This document shows, piece by piece, positions 11,082 to 23,399 of a stretch of 64,000 nucleotides of DNA. The DNA is taken from the NCBI RefSeq assembly GCF_910589235.1, contig NC_060955.1, forward strand, positions 16,174,758-16,238,757. Direction: 5' to 3'. Below the pieces are notes generated by a model, which did no database searches, was not told the DNA's origin, and was given only the letters and a program-made list of their open reading frames with translations. Source of the DNA: Vespa crabro (taxonomy: Eukaryota; Arthropoda; Insecta; Hymenoptera; Vespidae). Every line of letters begins with the position of its first letter. Within the stretch, counting starts at the first letter, position 1. The translations under genes were made by a program, and so were the position numbers.

Positions 11082-12357
11082 CGCTTCTCAACGCAACCCA
11101 GACGGTTAGCAGAATTTTAATGAATTACAAAACAATGCGGTACCTCACCGACATTGCCGTGTTTCTCCTTCTTCTCGTCTCCAACTTTTTGGATTTCACT
11201 TTCGATAATTAGACTAGACAGACCGCGGAATGAAATCTCTTCTTCTTTCAAATAATCTGTTTCCTCTTTATTCTTCATAAATTTTAAGCTTCCTTACGGG
11301 GAATTTATTTATTTAGTCGTTCAAAAGGATTCAAATGCTTTTAAATAAATGCGCGTTAAAGTGCAGCAAGAAAAAAATGATGGAGGTTTATTTGATAATC
11401 ATAAAAAGAAAAAAAAACAAAATTTTGCCGATTGCATTCATCGGCGTGATGGTAAAAAAAAAATTGATGATATGCCATATTTCTTAATTGTCCCTCTATA
11501 GATCAATAATTCAACTGATCATCGTCACATCATCAGAGAATTATGAAATTTGGTGACTTATTTTGAAATCGTTTCCACTTTAATGACAGGAAAACAGAGT
11601 ATTTAGTAACGGCCGCACAGAGTAATCGGTCTCGTAATTAATTACTCCATCGGTCCCTCATCCAATATTCCAGACACCGTGAGCGCTGCAGACCACTGAT
11701 AACTGAAGCAATTCACCGCTTGGTCATGTACTACGTGCAAACTGTAGTGTGGAACGTAGTACCATTTCGACCAAACCGTTCCTGACCTAACTCGAATTTG
11801 GTCTCACGATCAGTTCAAAGACCACATAATTCTTACTCTCCGTCTTTACCTTAAGATGTGAATAACGAATACTATTCTCTCGCTATTTGATCTTTAATCC
11901 GAAGAATATATTTGATAATACGTTAAGCGATCAATGAGAGAAATCCCTAATATAAAACCTTCTTTGCTTTCTAACCTACCTACAAGATGTAAAATCGATT
12001 GGAATATGGGAAAGGAATTTCTATAAACTCTTTTTATGGGAGCTAAGAGAGGTGATGAAAGATCTTACGCAGTATCTCTACTCGTCTACGATGGATTAAC
12101 CGAAGCTCTCCAAACATTGATCTTTCCTGCTCGATTCAGCAGGAATCCATGAATATTTTGAAGCTTGACGAGGAACCTTAGAATCTATCGTTACGCTCGA
12201 CGGCGACCTCTCGATTTGGATGAAAATAAAAATTCTATAAAACAAGAGTTTACCGTGCACTCACTTTCCTAGGAAATATAAGATTTCAAAGTGCTATCGC
12301 TCGCGATCGGAATATATTGGATCGTATTTCTACGATACACTATATTTTTTTGTATAA
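11082..12357. other. Unique non-coding DNA
   Basis: No open frame of note. Oligo-A runs at 11406-11462 break an AT-rich patch. The stretch from 11640 to 12200 is more balanced in composition and non-repetitive. Confidence 0.5.
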
Positions 12358-12381
12358 ACACACACACACACATATATATAG
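12358..12381. repeat. (CA)n-(TA)n short compound repeat
   Basis: About seven CA units followed by about five TA units, an alternating purine-pyrimidine run. Confidence 0.85.
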
Positions 12382-12542
12382 ATTTATATTTTTTTTTATA
12401 CGAATAATTTGAAACAACAAAAATGAGAAATATATTCCAAGAATATCAGGAAGAATATTTGGAAAGTCGAATTTTCACAATTGAGATTCGACGATACAGT
12501 TGGAGAACGGTGAATTTCGATAATCGGCGATAAAGTTAACGT

Positions 12543-12823
12543 TTCGAGACGCCGCGAGGGCTCGGAACGTTGCTGCTCATTCCGTGCGTTTAATTAAACA
12601 CAGCTGTTTTGACATGGGAAGACATAGTTTCCGTGGCGGCACTCGAAACCGGCTTTGATTTAAATGTAACATCTGCCGCGTCCGTTCGTATTAAACGCGT
12701 ACACGAGTTCGCACTAACACCTGAAAATCCTCGAATCCCATTTACCCACCGTCGATCACGTTGATTTAAGGTGCGATCCCATGGAATAAGTATCGAAAAT
12801 TCTCTTTTACCTCGGCCGTACAC
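12543..12823. other. Balanced-composition islet, possible conserved non-coding element
   Basis: High-complexity sequence, richer in GC than its flanks and free of microsatellites, between an AT-rich stretch and a CT array. The minus strand is open for 77 codons (12590-12823), but the predicted peptide matches nothing I know. Segments like this, flanked by simple repeats, are where conserved regulatory DNA or missed exons would be sought first. Confidence 0.2.
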
Positions 12824-12889
12824 GACCTGTTAGAGAAATAATGAACAAGATATTATCTACGTCGGATTTGCTAAACACTTTTTCTTTTT

Positions 12890-12916
12890 TTCTCTCTTTC
12901 TCTCTCTCTCTCTCCC

Positions 12917-12951
<35 letters not shown>

Positions 12952-12960
12952 ATTTCTCTT
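12890..12960. repeat. (CT)n microsatellite
   Basis: CT tract with periodic CCCT interruptions (12913, 12927). Confidence 0.9.
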
Positions 12961-13159
12961 TTCCACGATTTACTCTCTCTCTCTCTCGACGCTTCAAAAT
13001 TAAGTAAAAATAACATTTTTCTCGATGTAGGACTCCATAAAGATATCTCGCGTAGCTGTAAGTAAATTCAGAGTATGGATTTACGAAGTGGAAACTTCTT
13101 CCAACACGGAGTGATAGTGCAAGGGGAGAGAGAGAAAGAAAAAGAAAGTAAGGGAAGAT

Positions 13160-13182
13160 GAGAGAGAGAGAGAGAGAGAGAA
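13160..13182. repeat. (GA)11 microsatellite
   Basis: Pure GA run of about 22 bp inside a purine-rich stretch (13121-13190). Confidence 0.85.
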
Positions 13183-15700
13183 GAGATGGTGGGTCGCCTT
13201 AAATCTTCAAAAAGCTCCTTTTAAGTTGCTCCGACGGTTTCTAGACGGGTATCCGAGTGGTCGTTTGAAGTGAGGACTGATTAAAAGCCTCGCGGCAAAT
13301 TAAATACAGGAATTTCCACCACTGTGAACCTCTTTTTCCTTTTTTCTTTCTTTCTTCTTTTTTCTGTACTTTAGTTTCCTAGCACGGTCCTGACAGAGAC
13401 AGAAGCAGCCGAATGAAAGGATCTTGAGACATAGAAGATAAAAAATCGTGGAAGGAAAAAAGGAAAGGGAGGTGAAAGGGAAGGGAGAAGGGATTGTGAG
13501 AAGTAAACGATTAAAAAGAGTTGGCCTCGGCTGTTCACAGGATCCTCTGAAAAAGTGGAAAGGGATCTCAATTTTATAGGGAATTCCTCGGATATTCTTA
13601 AATATCCTTCGGACACTCGACGTTTCTAATATTTCTCTTATTCGCGACCGAATGCATTTAACCGGACGAGACATTAAATTTATTTGAATCTTTTTCGAAG
13701 GAATTTCCCTCGTCGACCAGCCCTTTCTACTCTTCTTCTTGTTCTCGCGATCGAGATACGTTTATCTCATAAATCCACAGTGATTTATTAAAACTCAACC
13801 ACTCAGCTTCATCCTAGAATTTCGATTTAATTTATCTTGCAAAAAAAAAGAATGAAGGATTTTCATTCTCTAATTTTCCCTATGGTCCTCTTTTAATTTC
13901 AGTTAATTTCGTCAATGAATTGGTCGACTTCCCTTTCTACAACTATTTTGTTCGGACACAATTAATTTTCGATGGAAAAATGTTTCGTACTTAAAAGAAG
14001 AAAGATAATGAAACAGCCTTTGTGCGTACCACGGAACTTCATAGATCTTTTTAAAATGTTCATGAAACATTTTTAACAGTATTATTCATTCATTTAAATA
14101 AAATTATTCAAAGTTAATAACGTTTTAATAATATTTCCGTGAATTCCGGAAGGAACAAACAATAGATAGAAAACTATTTTTCACATTTATAAGAACTTCG
14201 TACAAAACGATTATTTATGCGTTGATAGTGTCACGTTCTAATTATTAAAATTCCTTTTAAAAATTATAAACATTTAGAATTCTTTTTGACGTGTAAATTA
14301 ATATATATTATACTACATTAAATGAATCGCTCTATACGTATTAGCTTTATCGTATCGAATATTTCTTTTCTTATGGCATACTTATGATATCCAATAGGAA
14401 TGATATTAATTATAAAACTTTTCTTTTTATTTCTATAATATCGACCAAGATACAAGCCAGATCGTGGTGCAACAAATCTTAAAGAATTTCCACTGCAGCG
14501 AACGAAACGAGATAACGAAAGCTCTCGGGAAACAGCTGGACTAATTCTTTATTTTATTTTACTTGCTATTCTCTGTTTTTCTTTTTCTCCCTTTCTATCT
14601 CTTTCTTCCTCCCTCTCTTCCTCTCTCTCTCTTTTTTCGTTGTCGTGGGCGCGAAAAATAACGAAGCAACCCGTCTGCCTTAATAACGGTACGCTTCTTT
14701 TTATGGACGATATTAGTAAGAACTGGGGGCATATGTGAAATGTCGAGCGTTCTGTATACCTATTTTCTTTCTCTCTTTCTCCCTTCCTCTACTTGTTCAT
14801 ACGGAATTCTGTACGGAATTTCATTCGACGAGAAGGCAAAACAATGCGAGATGCATCTCGTTCGTCTGGTATTCCAACGAAACACTTGTCTCCTCGTGTA
14901 TCTCGACCGTACCAGAGACATAGTCGTTTATATATTTCCCCAAGAACTTTCTCCTTCTCTTCGTACCCTTTTCCCTTGGTAGAAATTTACCGACTCATTC
15001 GATAGAGTCCACTCAAGAAACTTTTTTATATGTGATTAGCTCATAAAACGTCTTACGGTCGATGCTTCTCGCGATTACGCTCGATTCGCCAAACATTTTT
15101 ACGACGCTTTAACGAGCTTTCTCAACTAAGGAAGATGATAACAACGTCAAGAGATAAATCGAAACTACTTTTTCTTCTCACCCCTAAAACCTAAACATGA
15201 AACGTAACTCCGTCTCGCTTTTATCTGAATCAAAGATCACCACGAAATGAAATTAGTGCCTTTCGCCAAGAATATTTTTGGACGATTTTCGAAGAACGAT
15301 TTTCACAATTTCATCTCTTATTCAAGCTTATAGCTATTAGCCCTTTTCAATATTTTAATGGTTAATAAGTAAAGGATTCTTCGAAAATGAAAAGTGAAAG
15401 GACGAAATAAAAAAGGGGAAAAAGCAAAACCTCATACTATATTATAACGTTTTTGTCAAAAACTCTCTTGAAACTTGTCGAGAATGATACTCAACTTTCT
15501 CCGTAGAACGTGACGATCTTAGCGAGCTTCGTTCATTCATCAAAAGGTGAAATTTGGTTTGTTAAACTCGCGAACGAATTCGACTCCCTTTCAGATGCCA
15601 TCGAGCGAACAGATGTCTTCTCGCTGACAAGATAAACCTAGAAACCAAAGGAAGAAGGAAAGCCGAGCACAACGACTTGAAAGGTGAAGGAGTAAAAAAA
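13183..15700. other. Unique non-coding DNA
   Basis: No gene recognised. A purine-rich strip lies at 13440-13500, a pyrimidine strip at 14577-14640, and AT-rich sequence at 14090-14440. Three overlapping plus-strand frames at 14735-15005 are short, out of phase and of low interest. Confidence 0.5.
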
Positions 15701-15758
15701 AGAGAGAAAGAAAGAAAAAGAAAAAGAGAAAGAGAAAGAGAGAGAGAGAGAGAGAGAG
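15701..15758. repeat. (GA)n / (GAAA)n microsatellite
   Basis: Purine tract grading from GAAA units into about 11 pure GA units. Confidence 0.9.
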
Positions 15759-16579
15759 CAACGGAAAACAGAGAGGGGAACCTGGAAAAGTTTTCGCAAC
15801 GTTCCAAGCGCTGGCACATTCTCGCTCCACAAATGCAGAGGCTGTCTCGAGAGGTCGTTGAGCCTCCGTCTGGTATTCTCGTCCTTAACCCTTTACCTTC
15901 CGACGCACGAACCCGTAAATTACACTCGAGATCTCCTTCCGCGAAAGAGAGAAAGAAAAAGAGAGAGAAAGAGAGGGGGGTAGCCCAGGTTTTCGTTCGA
16001 AAAGTTTGCCACTTTGATGCGATCGTTCGTTCCTATGTATTACGCTTATAAAGCACCGACGAAATAAGCCGCGGGAATTTCTGAATGCTGAGCTACCCTT
16101 CATTCTCTTTACTACGTATTCGAAAGCGACCGAATTTCTGATTTTCAACATTTCCTTATAGAATATTATTTCTTATTTTCTTTCGATAACAGTAAAATAG
16201 AGCGTTAAAAAAGTTATATAAAATGTATGGTTAATTATTAAAACATGTAACGTATATAATTATAACTTAAAGCCTCGTATAAATTTTTACAAGTTTACAA
16301 GTTTCTTATAAAAAATTACATTGAACTTGTTATCCGCTAACAAAGAGAGAAATTTTTAATAATAATGCTGAACATATCATACTCAGGGATTATTCCTTTA
16401 TTAGTTGCTTTACGTCTGACCAATTCCAGAGAAGTTCGAACGACTCAACCCTCTCGCTTTCACCAACTCGACATTAATTAAAACGTTCTCTTTGAAGCAA
16501 ACGTATCTATAGTATTCAGAACTCTAGCATTCGCGGTATTTGGACGATGTTCTCCCCCCACTCTCTTGTTCCTTCTATT

Positions 16580-16616
16580 CCTTCCTCTCCCTCTCTCTAT
16601 CTCTCTCTCTCTCTTT

Positions 16617-16658
<42 letters not shown>

Positions 16659-16785
16659 CCTTCTCTCTCTCTTACTCTTCTTGCCGAGGGCTATTCGAAA
16701 GCCTGTGTAATTCACAACCGTAAATCGGAATTAAACTTAGTGCTACTTTCGATGCCACTATTATGTTCGACGAATAAGTAAAGAG

Positions 16786-16834
<49 letters not shown>
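16580..16834. repeat. Opposed CT and GA tracts flanking a 108-bp unique core
   Basis: A CT tract (16580-16672) and a GA tract (16781-16834) on the same strand flank about 108 bp of unique sequence. The two tracts are reverse complements, so the strand could form a long stem with the unique core as its loop. Confidence 0.8.
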
Positions 16835-16836
<2 letters not shown>

Positions 16837-17523
16837 AATTCGTGTCGTTCCTTTCCTGTTCTCATCATTTTCCTATAATAATTAATAATCTCCATTCTCA
16901 TAGAAATTCATATCATTCTAATTTACTTTGAAATCCAAGTCTCGTTCAATCGTAATGATTTTTATGAACTGGATACTTATCTCTGTTCGATACTTCAATC
17001 GACTCTCTTTTCAGAACCTCATTCAAACCAATTGACTCTCTTTCATTTTGGATTTTGTAACTATCTCATTTAACTCGAGAAACGAGTAAATCGTTCTCGT
17101 ACATCAACCAAATCGATTTGTACAGCTCTGTTCTGGATTTATTGAACTAAACGATTATTTGCTCATAAAATGATTACCGCCTGCCGAGCATTAAATTATC
17201 CCAAGCTGTCAGAAACATTTATTGTTATGCACGTTGTCGGACACATTGAACTATTGTAAATCTGATCATTGAACTCAAATAAATCAATACGAGCTAAAGA
17301 GTGCAAAAATGTGTAGTCGAGCAAAGCAAGTATAGGTTTAACTATTCCGTGATTAATTATCTTGCCTGATTACATACTCTTTTCTACCGAAGTCGAGTTT
17401 ATTGCTAAAAACGAAGCATCCAGGAAGGACGGCTTTCTTATCAAAACTTTCTAGGAGACATCTTACGGAATAAGAAAAGCTCCTCGAAGAATCCCAATCT
17501 TCTTGTCCACGCCATTTTGATGA
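16835..17523. other. Unique non-coding DNA
   Basis: Non-repetitive sequence with many tcg/cga words. No open frame or element recognised. Confidence 0.5.
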
Positions 17524-17524
17524 G

Positions 17525-17573
<49 letters not shown>

Positions 17574-17600
17574 ATCTATCTATCTATCTCTCTCTCTCTC
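17524..17600. repeat. (CT)n with (TATC)4 insert
   Basis: CT tract interrupted by about four TATC tetramers at 17573-17589. CT next to TATC recurs at 43.5 and 47.7 kb and, as GA next to GATA, at 35.5 and 49.1 kb. Confidence 0.95.
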
Positions 17601-18041
17601 GCACGAATTTTCGAACGATGAAACATTAATCGCCAAGCCTCCAAAACCTCGAGGTTAGAAAGAAATTCGATCGGGGCAGTTTGTCGAATGAATCTCGACT
17701 GTAAGTACAATCTCGAATGTAACATTTTTTCTCTTATTCCTTTTTTAATTCTATCACATTGGCACGCTTCGCACGCAGAAGTTTCCGTAGTTTTCTGAAC
17801 TACTGGTTCTTACAGAAGAATGATAGAATATAGGTAAAAGTAAAACGTACGCCGATCTCGTGCTCTCTCCTAGATTAAATGTCGAGCCATCGCCACCTCC
17901 TCTTCTTTCCCTTCCTCCTTCTCTGTTAGAAACCATCGGGATCTCTCTAGCACCAACACAAACCCATTTATCCGGCCATCGTGGCCTGCTTCTTGAGTCC
18001 AGTTTCTCTTATCTGTCCTATACTCCCTCTTGTTCTGCCCG

Positions 18042-18071
18042 TCTCTTTGTCTTTCTTTCTTTCTTTCTCTT

Positions 18072-18102
<31 letters not shown>

Positions 18103-18221
18103 ATTTTTCTCTCTCTCTCTTTTCCTCTTTCTTTCTCTCTTTCTCTTTCTCTCTTTTTCTCTCTCTTTCTCTCTTTCTCTTTCTCTCTTTTTCTCTCTCT
18201 CTCTTTCTTTCTTTCTCTCTC
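18042..18221. repeat. Long interrupted pyrimidine tract (CT/CTTT)n
   Basis: About 180 bp of nearly pure pyrimidine, the longest such strand in the window. All six or so overlapping open frames of 60-155 codons across it are Ser/Leu/Phe or Arg/Glu/Lys repeats and not genes. Confidence 0.95.
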
Positions 18222-19980
18222 GATCCACTTATCTTTTTTTAACAAACCTTCACATATACCATTCGTTTTCAACGTGCTCTCTTCTCGTTTCTGCTCCTTT
18301 TTCCCTTCCACTGATACAGCTTTTTGAGCGTTCAATTGTCCATGCTATTCTCCTCACACCACTTCTTCGAGTCATACTCTTCCTTTCTGACGTTCTAGTC
18401 GTCCCTTTTCCGAAAAAGAGACAAGAATAGACAGACAAATGAATTGAAAAAATCGCAAAAACTTTTCAAGTCATCGTCAAAATGAAGGTCTGTCTCTTGT
18501 CTTCGAAATTAGCAGTGTCTTCGAATAGGAAAAGTCTATATAATAACAATTTTAATAATTCACTATATTTACAAAAGAATTTTGCAAATTCTTAAGAGTT
18601 ATTTAAAGCAATATCGTTTTTTAATATAAAATTCACTTATTTAAATTTATAAAAGCTATATGCTCTCTAAACAATCTCGAATCTCGAGGCAAGATTCCTG
18701 AAAACTTAAATGAAATAAAAATTTTATTGTGATAAGAAAATATGACGAATCGTCGAGGTTTGAAGGACGATGATGAAAGATACGAGACATCGAAGAAATG
18801 GATGGTGGAAATGGAATACGGTATCCATCTCGGCGGTTGAGAGAGATTTACCCTTAGCGTAGAAACTTTAATTACTTTCCAGGGATTCATTACTCGATGC
18901 TAATAGACACGTATTCAGTTCGTCTTTTTTAATTTTTAAAGTTCCGTGCCATGAATATTGAATGTCACGTAGAGTCCCTGCTCTCCTCCTCGTTTTAAAG
19001 ACACGTTATTCCGAGCAAAGTAATTTATGGTAGCCGGTCTCGGGGACCATTCGCGGAGAAATTTCTACCATCGTCGTCTAACAAACATTCCTTAGAGAGG
19101 AAAGGGGCTTGCACGAGAGTTCACGGATAATTGCGAAGTTTTATTACGCCCTAGCGGTCTTCCCGCCACTCAACTTTCTCTTCCTTCTCTCACACTCTTT
19201 TTCTCATTTTCGAAGAAAAACTTGTTCCGTACAACTCGATTCGCGTGATTCCCTTCTAACGAGTGGTCCAACGCGACGAAGAATTAACTTCCTGCGAAGA
19301 AATTCATACAAGCACGAAGTTACTAGTCTTTTAATCGCTCTGGGAGAAATGAAAATATTAAATTAATCCTCTGTTAGCTAGTTATTTGAATAATAGACGA
19401 CTTCTTCTTTTGAACTAATTAAACTTTACATTATCCTAAGAAATCCGAGTTTTTCTGGATATACGATAGAAACAAATTCATAGATTTCATTATTATGAAA
19501 TCTTTAATAAACCAAAACGTTACATATTATGTTATTAATAATGCGAATAATACGAGTGGCGAATGGTGATTCAATAATGTAACGTTAATATTGAAATAAT
19601 AACAAATACCAGTATTATTAGCGTTAGTAATAGCTACGATTTAAATAACTTTAATTTGATGATGCCGTGAATATCCCATGTTCGTGTTATTCGATAATAT
19701 TTGTAACATCTAACAAATAACATGCTGATAGCGTTAACATCAAATATTAATAAAATCGAACGTATTGATTACGTCATATCAACGCAGCAATACGGAGAGA
19801 GATTTAGAAAAATATCCATCTCGATAAAAACTTGGAACTCTCTATATAATCCAATTTTCTTCGTGTATAATTTACATTAGTATAACTTTTATTAAGTAAA
19901 CATTGATTTTATAGATATAAATTAATCATTAATTTTGTAATGGAAAAATAAAATGAAATAAAAAATACAAATGTGTTACA

Positions 19981-19982
<2 letters not shown>
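18222..19982. other. Unique non-coding DNA, AT-rich in the second half
   Basis: No gene recognised. From 19440 to 19980 the sequence is AT-rich with many short near-repeats of aataat/attaat type. Confidence 0.5.

Positions 19983-20030
<48 letters not shown>
19983..20030. repeat. (TA)24 microsatellite
   Basis: Uninterrupted TA run of about 48 bp. Confidence 0.95.
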
Positions 20031-20036
<6 letters not shown>

Positions 20037-20331
20037 TATAATTTCCAAATTATACAGCGTTATAATTAAAAAAGGAACGAATACCGAAAACGAAAAATGT
20101 GAATCAAAATATGCTCTTTTTCTTATTCAAGAAAAAGAAATGAATTTTTTTCCTGATCGATGAAAAGGAAAAAACTAAAAAAGAAAAAAAAAGAAAAAGG
20201 ATAAAGGAAAAAAGAGATAAAGATCCCAAGCGATAGCGTTATTAATTCCTGATTGGTGGACCATGACGCATAATACGTCTTCCCTCCTTCTCTCTTTCTC
20301 CCTTTTCGATTTGCATACTCCGACAATCCGT

Positions 20332-20545
20332 TGTTCAGCGGAGGATGAAGCAATACTAGGGCTGCCGACCAACGGCAACACACCACCGCTATCAGAGCTG
20401 CTAGCGGTGGTAGTGGTAGTTCGCATACCAGAAGCCGGATCGATCGATTTTCAATTAGCTTCAATTAGATCGCCGTACTCGCCGGAAATTTCAGCTCGCG
20501 AGATTCCAGCCGGTGCGTGGAAGCACGTGCTACGGCCGAGAGACA
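20332..20545. other. GC-rich islet open on both strands, candidate exon
   Basis: Higher GC than its flanks and no simple repeat. The plus strand is open across it (117 codons from 20263), entered by a possible acceptor in ttgttcag ending at 20338. The minus strand has an ATG at 20424-20426 opening a Thr/Ser-rich peptide that starts MRTTTTTASSSDSGG, a style seen in low-complexity N-termini of transcription factors. Neither strand has a strong donor at the far end. No family recognised. It could equally be a conserved non-coding element. Confidence 0.18.
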
Positions 20546-21059
20546 AGGTGTCACGTTCTTTTCTCTCGTTTTATTTTTATTTTTTATTTTTTTTTTTATT
20601 TTTCTTTATCATCTAATAAAAGAAGAAGAAGAAGAATGAAAAGAAAGATAAAACAAAAATAAAACGACAGAGATGAATTCCTATACCGAAAAAGTTTCAT
20701 CTTTCTTTTGGAGATCAAATGTCAGGATTAGAGAATCATATCGACCTAGTATCAATGTTATCCAATATTTTGGAGAATATTCTAGATAGGAAACACGAAG
20801 TTTTCGAATCGTAAACTTATGTCATCATCAAAGGCTCAACGATGGATCAACAGCTGGTTTAAAGCTGGACCGTTTGAGCAATCAACATTATATCGAAGGG
20901 AACGGAATCTGGAAGCGAATGTAGCTCGGTAGGCTAGTTATTCCTAGTTCAACGTTACCTTGGGCGTTCCAAGTGGCACACTGACTGCAGTTTAGATAAT
21001 GGCAGGCCAAGTTCATTAGCATGGTCTGCTCTAGAGAATTCTAGTCGACCCCTTCCTTT

Positions 21060-21064
<5 letters not shown>
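20546..21064. other. Unique non-coding DNA
   Basis: T-rich strip at 20571-20612, then balanced unique sequence (20700-21050). No open frame of interest. Confidence 0.45.

Positions 21065-21099
<35 letters not shown>
21065..21099. repeat. (CT)17 microsatellite
   Basis: Pure CT run of about 34 bp. The stretch preceding it (20980-21050) is unique. Confidence 0.9.
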
Positions 21100-21103
<4 letters not shown>

Positions 21104-23177
21104 GTCTTTGGCTCGCATCAGGTTTGCTACGTTTCATCGTTCATCTCTCCTCGTTCCACAAATAACGACCTAGCAAGCATCAAACGTTGTTACGAACGCA
21201 ACTTCGAATGAAGCTAAGAGAAAGAGAGAGAACATTACTGATGTGTAAAAGCTTTAAAATCGTTGCTCGATTATCGTTTTCGTCGTCATGGAGAAGCAGA
21301 ATCATAAAAATGACAATACTATCGTAAATTGCTCCGTTATTACTGGTAATTTTTTCAGCTTGAGGAATAACACAAAACTAAGTAAATCATTGGGTATAAT
21401 GAATTCTAAGAAAGTTCTTTATTGTGCAATCTCAGATAAAAACAATTCATGTTTCCATCGATTTTTTCATTGAGCAATATTTTTGTAACATATTCCTACC
21501 AACCTTTCATTTTCGTTAGATTGTACAGAATAAATTTGGATAAGTTATAATGTATCGGAGATAACGAACGGTAGGAAACGAGGACAGTAAAATATCCGCA
21601 ACGATAATGTTTCCTATAGTGTTACTGGTAAAGAAGCACGGTCTACAACGATCTTGCAAATAGACCAAAGAAAAAAATTAGAAACATCTGTTACAGAGAA
21701 AACCATAGATGCTTGATTTTCATACTTGTTAATGAAGTAAAATAAAGGAGAATATTTTCCTACATGAAAATGATCTTTATGTTTGAAGGAGGTAATTATT
21801 TCAATATCGGCTAATATTATATTCGTTGAAATTTGTAATCGTCCATTAACAATTTTCGCTTAAGAAACATTTCAAGAGAGAATGATTTCTCAAAAGCTTT
21901 ATGTTAGCAAGTATATAATACGATCTCGTTAACGCGAAGCTTATATTCGCGACTTCGGAAGGACGAAGTTTTCGTAACAATTTGTAACTAGAGCCTCATA
22001 GAGAAACTTGGTGTAAGACGCGACTCCCTCTCGGCTATAATTAGTATCTTTGCTTTGGAGAAAACAGATAGGTTGTCGAGAGCTAATACACGAATTAATA
22101 TACCTAGTATCGTACGACCTGGCCCGCTGTGTTACTCTTTCCCCTTCCTGTCATGGTAAACCTTCCGGGAAAAGCGATTAATTAACAAGAACGGAGCCTA
22201 CGCGTTTCCTTTTATCCCACCCCGAACTATAATGCACCGGTGCGCCTGGATGTTATCGATTGTCTTGATATATCGTTGCAATAGATTATCGCATCGATAT
22301 AATTTTAATGAATGGCAAAAAGGAAATAGATGAGGTGTATCTCTATTTTTTTCATTATTGGATAATTTACTTTATAGAAATTAATTTTAATTTTACAGGT
22401 TTAACCATATAATGAATTTCACATTTCGAACAATTTCGAAAAGATTTTTGATAGATGAGTGAACGAATACATGAAATTCACTTTAATTAAAAGTGAAATA
22501 CTACGAATAGAAAATATAGAATTCAACAGATAAATTAATTAATTAAATGAAGAAGAATTTTTAGTTATAACCCTTTTAATCAAGAATAAAAAACAAATAA
22601 TTTAATTGTTCTTTAATTATAAAAGAGATCGTCATTTAGTTTTCACCAATGAACAAATTAATAAGGCAAATAGCCGTAATTCTTTTCTGCACGAATACAT
22701 GATAAAAGTAAAGGAAGATTTATTATTTCAACACTTGTCCCAACAATTATTATCGTATGAAACACACATTAACTTTTCCATTTTCACAAGAATGTAACTT
22801 GATTACAACAAATCTCGAATTATATCGATAAGCTCGTAATACCGGAAAAAGGAATTCGTGCTGAGTGTTATCGATAGTTTTTTCCTTTTCGAGGTTTACA
22901 TCCAACCAAGACATAGCGGTCACCAAGACATTCGCGAAAAGAAGAAGGTAGTCTGAAACGACACGTTTTATAGGAGCTGCTTCATCGAGAAAAGCGTTAG
23001 TGCAGTGCCGTTTGAGTTTTCCACTTACTTCTATGCGTTTCTAAGGTACCCTTGGGTACGAACTGTGTTGGTAGATAAAAGAGCAAGAAAAAAGAAAAAG
23101 GAAGAGGACGCTCCTTCGACCATCCATCCACACGTCCTGAGGGACGAAGAGGACTTTGGATGCGGGCTTTGATCTAC
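21100..23177. other. Unique non-coding DNA
   Basis: No microsatellite of note for about 2 kb, unusual for this window. AT-rich at 22280-22620, and balanced with many tcg words at 21880-22270. No open frame longer than about 63 codons and no recognisable element. Confidence 0.5.
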
Positions 23178-23262
23178 CAACATTCGATATCACGCGCCAC
23201 GAAACGCCAGTAACCTTCCGTTCGAGTGCACCTTTCGTACGAGACGGGAAATAAACGAGTGG
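23178..23262 (-). other. Candidate internal exon, unidentified
   Basis: Read on the minus strand, a pyrimidine-rich stretch of more than 50 bases ends in cttacgtag just before 23262, a good acceptor. The following 85 bases keep one frame open (peptide ending EGYWRFVARDIEC) until a possible donor ttg|gtagat at 23177, just ahead of an in-frame stop. The peptide is not low-complexity but I cannot place it in a family. Short open exons with fair splice sites arise by chance in 64 kb. Confidence 0.17.
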
Positions 23263-23399
23263 CTACGTAAGAAGAAAATAAGAAAAAGAAGGATATAAGG
23301 AAAGAAGAAAAAAGAAGGAAGAAGGAAAGGAAATGGAAGCGTTCTGGAAGACCCCATGCTGCCAGACGAAACTCTTTCCGATCACGTTGCAAAATTAGT

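Noticed and set aside
17968..18430. Open frames of up to 155 codons rich in Ser/Leu/Phe or Arg/Glu/Lys
   Set aside because: They are translations of an interrupted CT/CTTT tract. Several frames on both strands are open at once for that reason.
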